Origin: Petralouisia muris
GTDB lineage: Bacteria > Bacillota > Clostridia > Lachnospirales > Lachnospiraceae
Direction of reading: 5' to 3'
NCBI RefSeq assembly: GCF_004793545.1
Contig: NZ_SRYA01000013.1
Location: 1-64,000 of the forward strand
Length of the DNA stretch: 64,000 nucleotides
A program made the translations under genes and the position numbers. A model generated the notes under the pieces. The model was not told the DNA's origin, did no database searches, and saw only the letters and a list, made by a program, of their open reading frames with translations. Below, piece after piece: positions 44,832-52,551 of this stretch. Position 1 is the first letter of the stretch. Every line of letters starts with the position of its first letter.

Positions 44832-45390
44832 CTATAGATTTTGATCATATGGTACAATCGGAGCCTTAGACTTGAGGGCGCACTTAAAACAGCCGGCTTT
44901 AAAAGGCTCCATTTGATTCTTATTGTTAAATTTGTATGCTCCTTCCGGAAATATGATATATTTCCGCCCCTCCTTCACCTCATTGGCCACTTCATTCAAA
45001 ATTGTCATTGCCTGGCCTATATCACTGCGATCCAGACGCTTTCCCTGAACAAAGTCTACTATTTCCCGGACGAGAATCATGTAGGACTTCTTCTTATCCA
45101 TTACAAAGGAACATGGAGTGTCATGAGCGCTCATAATTCCCAGTGCATCGTATTTCCCCTGATGGTTGGAATACATGATATAGCCGCCGTCCTGCGGAAG
45201 ATTCTCTTCTCCGTATTGTTTCGTGTAAATATGGCCGCTGTGCTTCATTAGTTTAATGGCATGGCGCACCAGTCCATAACGCTTTTTGTCAGAATACTTC
45301 TCCGGATGGTTTGCCTGATAACGCGTCTTTGGAATCATATAAGGCGCCCGGAAACAGATTCATAAAAATAACATAAAAAAATCTTATCAT
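44832..45390 (-). pseudogene. PlsC-type 1-acylglycerol-3-phosphate acyltransferase, frameshifted
   Basis: The main frame (from ATG 45338, 168 codons) has all four PlsC motifs: NHQGKYD (NHxxxxD), RLDR-like region, FPEGAYK and APIVP. But ATG 45338 has no ribosome site. A better start, ATG 45390 seven bases after CAGGAG, opens a frame reading MIRFFYVIFMNLFPG, which is the hydrophobic N-terminus expected for this family. Joining the two needs one base removed from the CCC run at 45347-45349 (plus strand). The C-terminus also stops right after APIVP, about 60 residues short of typical members. Probably a degraded gene, or a sequencing error at the homopolymer; an active short product is not excluded. 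Confidence 0.65.
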
Positions 45391-45487
45391 AATCATTCTC
45401 CTGTGTACAGACATCCTCTTTATTATAATCTAAATTTTTGAAAAAAACAACAAATCTGTAATGTTTCTGCCTGTAGAAAACGGCGGA

Positions 45488-45516
45488 AAAACATTCAGAA
45501 GTTCGAAAACTTCTGA
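45488..45516 (-). terminator. Hairpin terminator with TTCG loop
   Basis: On the minus strand TCAGAAGTT and AACTTCTGA (45503-45495 and 45516-45508) pair around TTCG, followed by ATGTTTTT. It is the second of two tandem hairpins after the LysM gene. Confidence 0.7.
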
Positions 45517-45547
45517 CAATTACAGCGTAAAATAAGAACGGATAATT

Positions 45548-45573
45548 ATTCAGAAACTCTAAAGGTTCTGAAT
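45548..45573 (-). terminator. Hairpin directly after the LysM gene
   Basis: Arms 45548-45558 and 45563-45573 form an 11-bp stem with one mismatch and a four-base loop. It overlaps the last base of the LysM gene's stop codon. Its arms resemble those of the next hairpin. Confidence 0.55.
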
Positions 45574-45914
45574 TACTGCGAAAAATGATACGGGACAATT
45601 AAAAATCTGCCTGCATGAATTTCGTCTGTTTCCAGTCCGTTCCATATTTTAATCTCCTGCACATAGTCCTGAACACTGTCATAGTCCTCCGTCATATATT
45701 CTGCTGCAATGCTCCATAAACTGTCTCCCGGGCGTATCTCAATACTGGTATAGGATTTGCAGTTCCCCTCTTCTGCCGCTGTATTTCTAACATACACTGC
45801 ATATCTCCATGCCAGAATAAAGCCGGCAGAAAGAATGAAAAGAAATAAGCATATTCTAATTGTTTTCCAGTTTACGGCAAGTTCCGGACGGCTTCCGCCA
45901 TTTCCTTTGTTCAT
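45573..45914 (-). CDS. LysM-domain membrane protein divergent from lexA (YneA-like)
   Basis: The 113-residue protein has one membrane segment (about residues 26-43, CLFLFILSAGFILAWRYAV) and a C-terminal LysM peptidoglycan-binding domain (IEIRPGDSLWSIAAEYM ... HAGRFLIVPY). Bacillus subtilis yneA has the same plan and the same divergent position next to lexA, and encodes an SOS-induced division inhibitor. Here a consensus promoter with a LexA-like site in its spacer precedes the gene, which supports the same role by context. ATG 45914 has GGGAGGAGG just upstream; a ten-codon longer start is less likely. Sequence similarity to YneA itself cannot be judged without alignment. Confidence 0.8.
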   Translation of the reverse strand: MNKGNGGSRPELAVNWKTIRICLFLFILSAGFILAWRYAVYVRNTAAEEGNCKSYTSIEIRPGDSLWSIAAEYMTEDYDSVQDYVQEIKIWNGLETDEIHAGRFLIVPYHFSQ

Positions 45915-45950
45915 TTTCCTCCTCCCTTCTTTCAGAACGAACATCTTTTC

Positions 45951-45964
45951 CGAACATCTGTTTA
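45951..45964. promoter_or_regulatory. LexA (SOS) operator candidate
   Basis: CGAACATCTGTTTA at 45951-45964 fits the Gram-positive LexA box CGAACNNNNGTTYN. It lies just downstream of the -10 of the LysM gene. Confidence 0.7.
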
Positions 45965-45969
45965 TATGG

Positions 45970-45998
45970 ATTATAATTTAAGAACATATATTTGTCAA
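45970..45998 (-). promoter_or_regulatory. Consensus promoter of the LysM (YneA-like) gene
   Basis: On the minus strand TTGACA (45998-45993) and TATAAT (45975-45970) are 17 bases apart, a perfect sigma-A match. The half-site GAACATATATTT (plus 45982-45993) lies in the spacer. Confidence 0.85.
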
Positions 45999-46007
45999 GA
46001 AAATTTG

Positions 46008-46033
46008 CGAACAAATTTTCGGAATATGTGTTT
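46008..46033. promoter_or_regulatory. Two further LexA-like sites upstream of lexA
   Basis: CGAACAAATTTTCG (46008-46021) and GAATATGTGTTT (46022-46033) each differ from the LexA box by one base. The second overlaps the -35 of lexA. Confidence 0.55.
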
Positions 46034-46060
46034 GAATTTTTAGAAAATTTGTGTTATGAT
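46032..46060 (+). promoter_or_regulatory. lexA promoter
   Basis: TTGAAT (46032-46037) and TATGAT (46055-46060) are 17 bases apart. It is divergent from the LysM promoter. Confidence 0.75.
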
Positions 46061-46104
46061 AAATATATCAGATAATCAGGATAAGTGTTCAGGAGGTTAA
46101 GAGT

Positions 46105-46722
46105 ATGGCATATGGAAAAATAAGTGATAAACAGAAAGAGATTTTAGAATATATTAAGAGTGAAATTTTAAACCGGGGATATCCGCCGGCAGTACGGGAT
46201 ATTTGTGAAGCAGTTCATCTGAAGTCTACTTCTTCGGTTCATTCTCATCTGGAAACACTGGAGAAGAACGGATATATCCGCAGAGATCCCACCAAGCCGC
46301 GGGCAATCGAGATTATTGATGACACGTTTAATTTAGTGCGGCGTGAAGTGGTGAATGTGCCTCTTATCGGGCATGTTGCTGCAGGACAGCCTCTGCTGGC
46401 AGTAGAGAATATTGAATCCTATTTTCCAGTTCCTTCAGAATTTATGCCGAAGGAGGAATCTTTCATGCTGCGGGTGAAAGGAGAAAGCATGGTGAATGCA
46501 GGCATTTTTGACGGAGATAATATTCTGGTTCAGCGTCAGTCCACTGCTTCCAATGGGGATATGGTAGTTGCCCTGATCGATGACTCTGCCACTGTCAAGA
46601 CTTTTTATAAGGAAAAGGGGTATTACCGCCTTCAGCCTGAGAATGATTCTATGGAACCCATTATTGTAGAGGAATGTACCATTCTTGGCAAAGTTTTTGG
46701 CGTATTCCGATTTTTTCAGTAA
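46105..46722 (+). CDS. lexA: SOS repressor LexA
   Basis: LexA represses DNA-damage genes and cleaves itself when RecA is active. The N-terminal winged-helix domain has [20 protein letters not shown]; the cleavage bond is Ala93-Gly94 in GHVAAGQPL; the catalytic Ser128 (GESM) and Lys165 (ATVK) dyad is intact. At 205 residues it is full length. AGGAGG precedes the ATG. LexA-like boxes upstream suggest autoregulation, and the divergent LysM gene is the expected partner. Confidence 0.97.
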   Translation: MAYGKISDKQKEILEYIKSEILNRGYPPAVRDICEAVHLKSTSSVHSHLETLEKNGYIRRDPTKPRAIEIIDDTFNLVRREVVNVPLIGHVAAGQPLLAVENIESYFPVPSEFMPKEESFMLRVKGESMVNAGIFDGDNILVQRQSTASNGDMVVALIDDSATVKTFYKEKGYYRLQPENDSMEPIIVEECTILGKVFGVFRFFQ

Positions 46723-46733
46723 GAGGCATATTT

Positions 46734-46812
46734 ATGATACGGCAAGAGCTGCCCAGTCATCAGAGAAAATACTTCATGATACGGCAAGGCTGCCCCAATC
46801 ATCAAAGAAAGC
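46734..46812. repeat. Imperfect 42-bp direct duplication after lexA
   Basis: ATGATACGGCAAGAGCTGCC at 46734 recurs at 46776 as ATGATACGGCAAGGCTGCCC, and the remaining bases are similarly related (CAGTCATCAGAGAAA / CAATCATCAAAGAAA). The second copy forms the left side of the terminator. Confidence 0.8.
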
Positions 46813-46825
46813 GGCAGCCTTTGTT
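46786..46825. terminator. Terminator between lexA and rsfS
   Basis: AAGGCTGCC (46786-46794) pairs with GGCAGCCTT (46813-46821), followed by TTGTTTCATTT. lexA and rsfS converge here. Confidence 0.8.
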
Positions 46826-46851
46826 TCATTTATAATTTTTCGGCACAGGAA

Positions 46852-47202
46852 TTACAAATCTTCTGTCTCTACTTTTTTACCGTCTGTCCAGATCCGTTCC
46901 AGATCATAGAAGAGACGATCCTCTTTTGAAAATATATGGACAATAATGTCTTTGTAATCCATCAGTATCCAGCTGGAATTGCGGGTTCCTTCAATTTGTT
47001 TCGCGGTATGTCCCTGTTTGCCCAGTTCTTCTTCTACGGCATCTACCATAGCCTGAATTTGATTTGAATTTGTTCCCGTTGCGATTACAAAGTAGTCGGC
47101 AAGGGGTGAGATTTCACTGATGTCAATGACACGGACTTCTTCTGCCTTTTTGCCGTTTAATGCCTGGCAGGCAGTTTTTGCCATTTCTCGGGATATATCC
47201 AT
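46852..47202 (-). CDS. rsfS: Ribosome silencing factor RsfS
   Basis: RsfS binds L14 on the 50S subunit and blocks joining of the subunits in starvation. The family motifs DISEISPLADYFVIATGTN, and SSWILMDYKDIIVHIF are present. At 116 residues it is normal. AAGGAGG precedes the ATG. It is the last gene of an obgE-yhbY-nadD-yqeK-rsfS series, a conserved Firmicute order. Confidence 0.96.
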   Translation of the reverse strand: MDISREMAKTACQALNGKKAEEVRVIDISEISPLADYFVIATGTNSNQIQAMVDAVEEELGKQGHTAKQIEGTRNSSWILMDYKDIIVHIFSKEDRLFYDLERIWTDGKKVETEDL

Positions 47203-47223
47203 AGTGTGCCTCCTTGTATGAGA

Positions 47224-47796
47224 TTATGTTGACAGTTTCTTTTGGAAATATTGATAGGTTTCCAGGGTGAGAGGATCAATTTTCCCTCCTTTTTTTTCAA
47301 GATAATGCAGTGTATCTGACAAGATTTTCAGCATAGCCTCATCCAAATCTTCAAAAGCCAGCTTCCGCACCAGTTCCAGATTCGGCGCTTTGTCCCGGTT
47401 GGGTTCAATATAATCTGCAATATATATGATTTTATCCAGGGTATTCATTCCAGGTTCCCCGGTTGTATGAACCTGGATAGCATGAAGAATTTCTTTATTT
47501 TCCACTTTGTATCGTTTTTTGGCAAAATAAGCGCCCAGCTTGGCATGAAGCAAAAACGGACTCTGCTCTTCTGAGGAAGAAACAGGGATTTTATGCTTTT
47601 TACACAGCTTCAGCTTGTCATGGTTTGAGATACATTTTGCGCAGTCATGCAAAAGTCCTGCATAGACTGCCTGCTCTAAGCTGCACTGGTGGGCCATTGC
47701 AAGGGCTGCCGCCGTATACATAACGCCTAGGGTATGGGTATACCGCTCTTTATCCAGTTCCTTTTTTAATTTCTTTTCAATCTCTGCCCGTTTCAT
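47224..47796 (-). CDS. yqeK: HD-domain diadenosine tetraphosphatase YqeK
   Basis: YqeK-type HD hydrolases cleave Ap4A symmetrically to ADP. The HD motif is LLHDCAK (His-Asp), with an N-terminal RYTHTLGV His, HAKLGAYF and a later IADYIEPNRD. At 190 residues it is complete. The ATG at 47796 overlaps the nadD stop as ATGA. It is encoded between nadD and rsfS, as usual. Confidence 0.94.
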   Translation of the reverse strand: MKRAEIEKKLKKELDKERYTHTLGVMYTAAALAMAHQCSLEQAVYAGLLHDCAKCISNHDKLKLCKKHKIPVSSSEEQSPFLLHAKLGAYFAKKRYKVENKEILHAIQVHTTGEPGMNTLDKIIYIADYIEPNRDKAPNLELVRKLAFEDLDEAMLKILSDTLHYLEKKGGKIDPLTLETYQYFQKKLST

Positions 47797-48449
47797 GTTC
47801 TGCCCTCTCCTTCATTTGGGATTCTGTCTTCTCCTTCGTACAGACGGTACATCCGGATATAATCTTCCACTTCTCTCGGAACAAGATACCGTATGGTTCT
47901 TCCGTATTGCAGACGGCGCCGGATATCCTGTGAGGAAACTTCCAAGTTTGGCGTATCCAGCGGGAAAAATTTCCCAGGATATTTCTGATTTAATTCATCA
48001 ATCTTCTGGAAGAATCTTTCCTGATGTTTATGCTTCCGGTAAGCGGCCAGAACCCTGCAGTTTTTCAATATGGCTTCCGGCTCTTTCCAAAGTTCGAAAT
48101 CAAACAGGGAATCTGCCCCCAGAATAAAGAAAAGTTCTGCTGCTTTGCACCGATCTTTCAATTTTTCCAGAGTCAGGTAGGTGTAACTGGTATCTGTGCT
48201 TTCCACTTCTATTTGTTCCAAAGCAAATTTAGGATTATCTGCAATTGCAAGAGTAACCATCCTGCAGCGGTGGACAGGTTCCGTTACATACTGCTTCAGC
48301 TTATGAGGAGAATGTCCGGTAGGAATAAACAATACCTGGTTCAGATCAAATTGCTCTCTGGCATTCTCTGCAATCATTAAATGCCCATAGTGGATAGGGT
48401 CAAAAGCCCCTCCCATAATGCCTATTTTTTGTGTGGTTCCTCTGCTCAT
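47793..48449 (-). CDS. nadD: Nicotinate-nucleotide adenylyltransferase
   Basis: NadD makes deamido-NAD from nicotinate mononucleotide and ATP. The nucleotidyltransferase motif GGAFDPIHYGHL and the C-terminal SSQDIRRR (SSTxIR type) are visible, with FILGADSLFDFELW in the middle. At 218 residues it is complete. AAAGGA precedes the ATG, which is 11 bases after yhbY. Confidence 0.96.
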   Translation of the reverse strand: MSRGTTQKIGIMGGAFDPIHYGHLMIAENAREQFDLNQVLFIPTGHSPHKLKQYVTEPVHRCRMVTLAIADNPKFALEQIEVESTDTSYTYLTLEKLKDRCKAAELFFILGADSLFDFELWKEPEAILKNCRVLAAYRKHKHQERFFQKIDELNQKYPGKFFPLDTPNLEVSSQDIRRRLQYGRTIRYLVPREVEDYIRMYRLYEGEDRIPNEGEGRT

Positions 48450-48460
48450 TCTATGATCCT

Positions 48461-48757
48461 TTACCGCGGCAATTGAATCTTCGGAGCCTTTTTTGCCGGA
48501 CGGTATAAAATGATTTTCTTTCCAATCACCTGAACCACCTGTGATTTCGTACGTTCTGCCATTGTGTCTGCAAGCTCATTAGGATCATCAAAGCAGTTTT
48601 TCAGTACGGACAGTTTAATCAATTCCCTTTTTTCAAGCGCCTCGTCAACGGCAATTACTATTTCAGGAGTCAGGCTTGCTTTTCCCACCTGAAAAACAGG
48701 AGTAATGTTGTTGGCAAGAGTTTTTAAATATGCACGTTGTTTACTGGTTAATGTCAT
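48461..48757 (-). CDS. yhbY: YhbY-type CRM-domain RNA-binding protein
   Basis: This 98-residue protein is a stand-alone CRM domain associated with pre-50S ribosomes. The start LTSKQRAYLKTLANNITPVFQVGK is typical, the GxxG-type loop and QVIGKKIILYRP follow. AAAGGAAG precedes the ATG. It is 23 bases after obgE. Confidence 0.93.
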   Translation of the reverse strand: MTLTSKQRAYLKTLANNITPVFQVGKASLTPEIVIAVDEALEKRELIKLSVLKNCFDDPNELADTMAERTKSQVVQVIGKKIILYRPAKKAPKIQLPR

Positions 48758-48780
48758 AGTTGCTTCCTTTCTGTCTGAGA

Positions 48781-50067
48781 TTATTTGTAATAATCGAATT
48801 CCAGGCCATACATTCGCACCGTATCTCCCTCTGAAATACCGGCCTTTTCCAACTCTTCCAGAATACCCTGATCCCGCAGAAATTTTTGGAAGAACAAAAA
48901 TCCTTTTTCTGAATCGATGTTCGTGTATCCAAGCATTTTTTCAATTTTCGGCCCCTCTGCCACATAAACATTGTCTTTTTCATTATATGTTACAGAATAA
49001 GACTCTTCTTGGAATACCGTTGTTTCCGGGAAAAATTCCTGCTCATAGATGACAGGAGCATTATCTGTCTGGGACAGAAGTTCATTTACATGGTACAATA
49101 ATTCTTTTATGCCCTGTCCGCTGACTGCAGATATGGGAAATACTGGAATGCCCTGAGATTCAAATTCTTTTTTTAATGCGGGCAATGCGCTTTCCGATTC
49201 CTCAAAAATAGCGTCAATTTTATTTGCTGCAATGACCTGAGGTTTTTTCAGCAGATCCTGGTTATAATTTTCCAATTCCCGGTTAATGGCATAGATATCT
49301 GCAATGGGATCTCTCCCTTCCACGGAAGCTGCATCCACAATATGAATCATGACTTTGGTACGTTCAATGTGCTTTAAAAACGCATGTCCTAATCCCACTC
49401 CCTGAGAAGCGCCCTCAATCAGCCCTGGAATGTCTGCAATGACAAAACCGCCGGCATCATCAAGATCTACTACCCCCAGATTTGGATTCAATGTGGTGAA
49501 ATGGTAATTTGCAATTTTAGGACGGGCGTTCGTGACTCTGGATAAGAGGGTGGATTTTCCAACGTTGGGGAATCCGACTAATCCAACATCTGCAATTACT
49601 TTTAGTTCCAGTCTCACTTCCAGTTCAATTCCCGGCTGTCCCGGCTGTGCGTATTTTGGCGCCTGCATGGTGGAGGTTGCAAAATGCTGATTGCCAAGGC
49701 CTCCTTTTCCGCCTTTCAGGATGATCTGACTGGTATTGCTTCCCGACATATCGGCAATGACCTTGTCACTTTTGGCATCCCGGATAATGGTTCCGGCAGG
49801 GACTTTCACAATCAAGTCTTCGCCGTTTTTACCGTGACAGTTGCGTTTCTTTCCATCTTCGCCGTTTTCTGCGGCATACTTTCTGCGGTGTCTGAAATCG
49901 CCCAGGGTATTCAGGCCTTCATCCACCTGGAAAATCAGGTTTCCGCCCCGCCCGCCATCACCGCCGTCCGGCCCGCCGTTGGGAACGTACTTTTCCCGCC
50001 GGAAAGAGACATGCCCGTCGCCGCCTTTTCCAGATTTTATAATAATTTTTGCACTGTCTGCAAACAT
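48781..50067 (-). CDS. obgE: GTPase ObgE/CgtA
   Basis: ObgE is an essential GTPase in 50S assembly and stress response. The Gly-rich OBG fold is at the N-terminus (GGDGHVSFRREKYVPNGGPDGG, GNQHFATST), the G domain has GFPNVGKSTLL (G1), TTLNPNLG, DIPGLIEGA (G3) and ANKID (G4), and the C-terminal OCT domain follows. At 428 residues it is full length. AAAGGCG precedes the ATG. Confidence 0.97.
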   Translation of the reverse strand: MFADSAKIIIKSGKGGDGHVSFRREKYVPNGGPDGGDGGRGGNLIFQVDEGLNTLGDFRHRRKYAAENGEDGKKRNCHGKNGEDLIVKVPAGTIIRDAKSDKVIADMSGSNTSQIILKGGKGGLGNQHFATSTMQAPKYAQPGQPGIELEVRLELKVIADVGLVGFPNVGKSTLLSRVTNARPKIANYHFTTLNPNLGVVDLDDAGGFVIADIPGLIEGASQGVGLGHAFLKHIERTKVMIHIVDAASVEGRDPIADIYAINRELENYNQDLLKKPQVIAANKIDAIFEESESALPALKKEFESQGIPVFPISAVSGQGIKELLYHVNELLSQTDNAPVIYEQEFFPETTVFQEESYSVTYNEKDNVYVAEGPKIEKMLGYTNIDSEKGFLFFQKFLRDQGILEELEKAGISEGDTVRMYGLEFDYYK

Positions 50068-50138
50068 AGTTTCGCCTTTCTTATGATAGTGAAATGATAG
50101 CTCACAGGGAAACCAGTACGGTTCCTGTAATTACAAGA

Positions 50139-50166
50139 ATAGACTCGGCTATACAGTCGAGTCTAT
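50139..50166 (-). terminator. Hairpin between rpmA and obgE
   Basis: ATAGACTCG (50139-50147) and CGAGTCTAT (50158-50166) pair perfectly; a weak T-rich tail (TTCTTGT) follows on the minus strand. It may reduce read-through from the ribosomal-protein genes to obgE. Confidence 0.5.
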
Positions 50167-50212
50167 CAATCCGTTACATGCAAATCTGTTTGTCGCTTTT
50201 GGACAGCAAGTG

Positions 50213-50503
50213 TTATTCATTGCTTGCTACTGGATATACGGAAGCCTGTTTCTTATCTCTTCCTTTTCTTTCAAATCGCAGAACACCGTCAACTAAAGCA
50301 AATAAAGTATCATCTCCGCCTCTTCCAACGTTGATGCCCGGATGAATCTTAGTTCCCCGCTGTCTGTATAAAATATTTCCAGCTTTTACAAATTGTCCGT
50401 CAGCTCTTTTCGCACCTAATCTCTTAGATTCGGAATCTCTTCCGTTCTTGGTAGATCCAACTCCCTTTTTATGAGCGAAAAATTGAAGGTTCATATTCAG
50501 CAT
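50213..50503 (-). CDS. rpmA: 50S ribosomal protein L27
   Basis: L27 is a 50S protein whose N-terminus reaches the peptidyl-transferase centre. This one carries the Firmicute N-terminal extension MLNMNLQFF before AHKKG, which must be cut by the protease Prp, encoded by the gene just upstream. Cleavage after FF would yield the mature [15 protein letters not shown] end. At 96 residues it is normal. AGGAGGTG precedes the ATG. Confidence 0.97.
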   Translation of the reverse strand: MLNMNLQFFAHKKGVGSTKNGRDSESKRLGAKRADGQFVKAGNILYRQRGTKIHPGINVGRGGDDTLFALVDGVLRFERKGRDKKQASVYPVASNE

Positions 50504-50506
50504 GTT

Positions 50507-50836
50507 CTACACCTCCTTAAATGTAAGCGTAACATAATCGGTTCCGTAACTTTTCTGAATTCCCTGTAATCCTAAGACCAGTGAACGAATCAATAACAGA
50601 GATTCGCTGGAATATCCTTTTCCTAAAGAGAAATCTATCAAGCCGCTTTCTTGATTGGTCCTAAGGTCAAATTCATCCGATAGAAGCATTTCTATGGAAT
50701 TAATGGTATTAAGCACCAGGACAGAAACTGCAGCACAGACAATATCCTCTCCTGCATCAGCATATTCTGCATGTCCAATACAATGAAAAGCGGTATATTC
50801 CTGTTCACTGTTTTCATAAATCGTTATTTTAATCAT
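50507..50836 (-). CDS. prp: Ribosomal-processing cysteine protease Prp
   Basis: Prp removes the N-terminal extension of L27. The catalytic dyad is His22 (GHAEYADAGEDIVC) and Cys34 (IVCAAVS). At 109 residues it is normal. It lies between rplU and rpmA, its conserved place, with spacing of only a few bases. Its presence matches the extended L27. Confidence 0.95.
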   Translation of the reverse strand: MIKITIYENSEQEYTAFHCIGHAEYADAGEDIVCAAVSVLVLNTINSIEMLLSDEFDLRTNQESGLIDFSLGKGYSSESLLLIRSLVLGLQGIQKSYGTDYVTLTFKEV

Positions 50837-50850
50837 AACAATTCAAATAA

Positions 50851-51156
50851 TCAGCCATTAATTTTTTCAATCTTAACTTTGGTGAAGGACTGTCTGTGTC
50901 CGTTCTTCTTGTGGTAGCCGGTTTTTCTCTTATACTTGTAAACGATGATTTTCTTGCCTCTTCCATTTGCTACTACAGAAGCTTCTACGGTTGCGTTGGA
51001 TGCATCTGCTCCAACCTTCAAAGAACCGTCGCTTACTGCCAGAACATCATCAAAAGTAACTTTCTCACCAGCTTCCAGACCAAGCTTTTCAATGGTAATG
51101 ATATCGCCTTCGGATACTTTGTACTGTTTACCACCTGTTGCTATGATTGCGTACAT
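50851..51156 (-). CDS. rplU: 50S ribosomal protein L21
   Basis: L21 is a small 50S protein. [18 protein letters not shown] and the C-terminal [15 protein letters not shown] are diagnostic. At 101 residues it is complete. AGGAGGTG precedes the ATG. It opens the rplU-prp-rpmA operon. Confidence 0.97.
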   Translation of the reverse strand: MYAIIATGGKQYKVSEGDIITIEKLGLEAGEKVTFDDVLAVSDGSLKVGADASNATVEASVVANGRGKKIIVYKYKRKTGYHKKNGHRQSFTKVKIEKING

Positions 51157-51235
51157 ATGGCACCTCCTATTATCATTACTCGCCAGTTACGGTGCTGTAT
51201 TGATACAGACTTTTGAACCTCACTGTGCGGCATAC
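51157..51235 (-). promoter_or_regulatory. Leader of rplU, probable L21 leader RNA
   Basis: About 79 bases lie between the predicted transcription start and rplU. Short inverted segments such as TGTATCAATACA are visible. Firmicute rplU often has a structured autoregulatory L21 leader; I infer it from position and cannot confirm the fold. Confidence 0.4.
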
Positions 51236-51241
51236 TCATAA

Positions 51242-51270
51242 AGAATACCACAAAAGCCTGGATAAGTCAA
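51242..51270 (-). promoter_or_regulatory. Promoter of rplU-prp-rpmA
   Basis: On the minus strand TTGACT (51270-51265) and TATTCT (51247-51242) are 17 bases apart. Confidence 0.65.
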
Positions 51271-51285
51271 TCATTTTCCGGATTT

Positions 51286-52485
51286 TTATTGTATTTGTTC
51301 TGCCAGGGATTTTCTCACTTTTTTCCGTGTGAGTTCCACCAGGTTCAGTTTTGTCATATCCACTACATGAACAGGAACAGGATCGGCGGATACGGCGCTT
51401 TCCAGCGCCTGCATCAGTATTTCTTTGGAATCGTCGGATTTCATATCAATAAAATCTACAATAATAATTCCAGAGAGATTTCTAAGACGGAGCTGACAGG
51501 CAATTTCTGCTGCTGCCTCCAGGTTAATCTTTAAATAATGCTCCTGTACTTTCTTTTTTGAAATACTTTTTCCAGAATTCACGTCAATAACAGTCAGCGC
51601 TTCCGTAGGCTGAATCACAAGATAGCCTCCGGATTTCAGCCATACTCTTTCCAGAAGCGCTTCCTTAAGATAATGTTCTAAACGGTAAAGGTTCTTTAAG
51701 CTCATTCCTGCATCTTCATAATAAGTAAGCTTTTCCAGATCTTCTGGCTGGAAGATTTTTAGATATTCCCGGGCTTTCTCCAGAAGCTCTCGGTCGTCAG
51801 TAAGGATCGAGGTAAGCCAGGACTGATTGACATTTTGAAGCATATGAAGGTATTCCGGCATACTTCCCTTTAGGCAAGAAAATACCGTACGGTAAGGAGC
51901 CGTTTCCTTCAAATTAATATATTCCTGTTTTAATTTTTCGTATTCTTTCAGAATTTCCTCTTTTGATGCAGAAACTGCATTGGTACGAACAATAATTCCA
52001 AATTCTTCGAAATGCTCAGAACTCAAATTCTCTTTTATTTTTTCTCGCTTTTCTTCGGATATTTTCTTTGAGATTCCAATTTTTTTGTTTTCACTGGTTA
52101 ATACCAGATATTTTCCGGACAGGTTTATGTTGGTTGTGACTTTGGGAGGCTTGGATTTGCTGCTCTCCTGAGCGACCTGAACTACTACTTCATCTCCCTG
52201 AACCATGTTGGGACTGTTGATTTTTTTTACAAATAAAGGCTGCTTCATTTCATCCAGAGGATAGTAGCAGGGCATTCCAGGAGCGATTTCAATAAAAGCG
52301 GCATTTAAATTTTTGACAATATTTTTCACTCTTCCCACATAAATATCTCCAAGGATGCTCTGCTGTTCCACAGACTCTAATGTCACTTCCAGCATTTTCT
52401 TATCCTGATAAAGCGCAGTAACAATATAATCCCTGTCGTTACGGTTTAATCTGGTTATTAATAATATATTTTTCACGAGAATCAC
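51286..52485 (-). CDS. rng: Ribonuclease G/E family endoribonuclease
   Basis: This 399-residue protein has an S1-like domain (ILGDIYVGRVKNIVKNLNAAFIEI), followed by the RNase G/E catalytic core with the metal-binding Asp in VIDVNSGKS and IIIVDFIDM. It ends with VELTRKKVRKSLAEQ, so it lacks the Cys-Pro-x-Cys zinc-link used by E. coli RNase E to hold the tetramer. The start is GTG 52485 or GTG 52476 (each has a possible site: AAGGA or AGGTGA). It follows the radical-SAM pair and precedes rplU, a conserved order. Confidence 0.92.
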   Translation of the reverse strand: MILVKNILLITRLNRNDRDYIVTALYQDKKMLEVTLESVEQQSILGDIYVGRVKNIVKNLNAAFIEIAPGMPCYYPLDEMKQPLFVKKINSPNMVQGDEVVVQVAQESSKSKPPKVTTNINLSGKYLVLTSENKKIGISKKISEEKREKIKENLSSEHFEEFGIIVRTNAVSASKEEILKEYEKLKQEYINLKETAPYRTVFSCLKGSMPEYLHMLQNVNQSWLTSILTDDRELLEKAREYLKIFQPEDLEKLTYYEDAGMSLKNLYRLEHYLKEALLERVWLKSGGYLVIQPTEALTVIDVNSGKSISKKKVQEHYLKINLEAAAEIACQLRLRNLSGIIIVDFIDMKSDDSKEILMQALESAVSADPVPVHVVDMTKLNLVELTRKKVRKSLAEQIQ

Positions 52486-52551
52486 CTATTTCCTTCGGTT
52501 TGCTCAGGTTATCTTTTCGTCCACAGAAACAAGAATAGAAAATTCCTGTAT

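Noticed and set aside
45335-45598. An 87-codon minus-strand frame upstream of the acyltransferase
   Set aside because: It runs through two terminator hairpins and has no ribosome site or protein-like composition.
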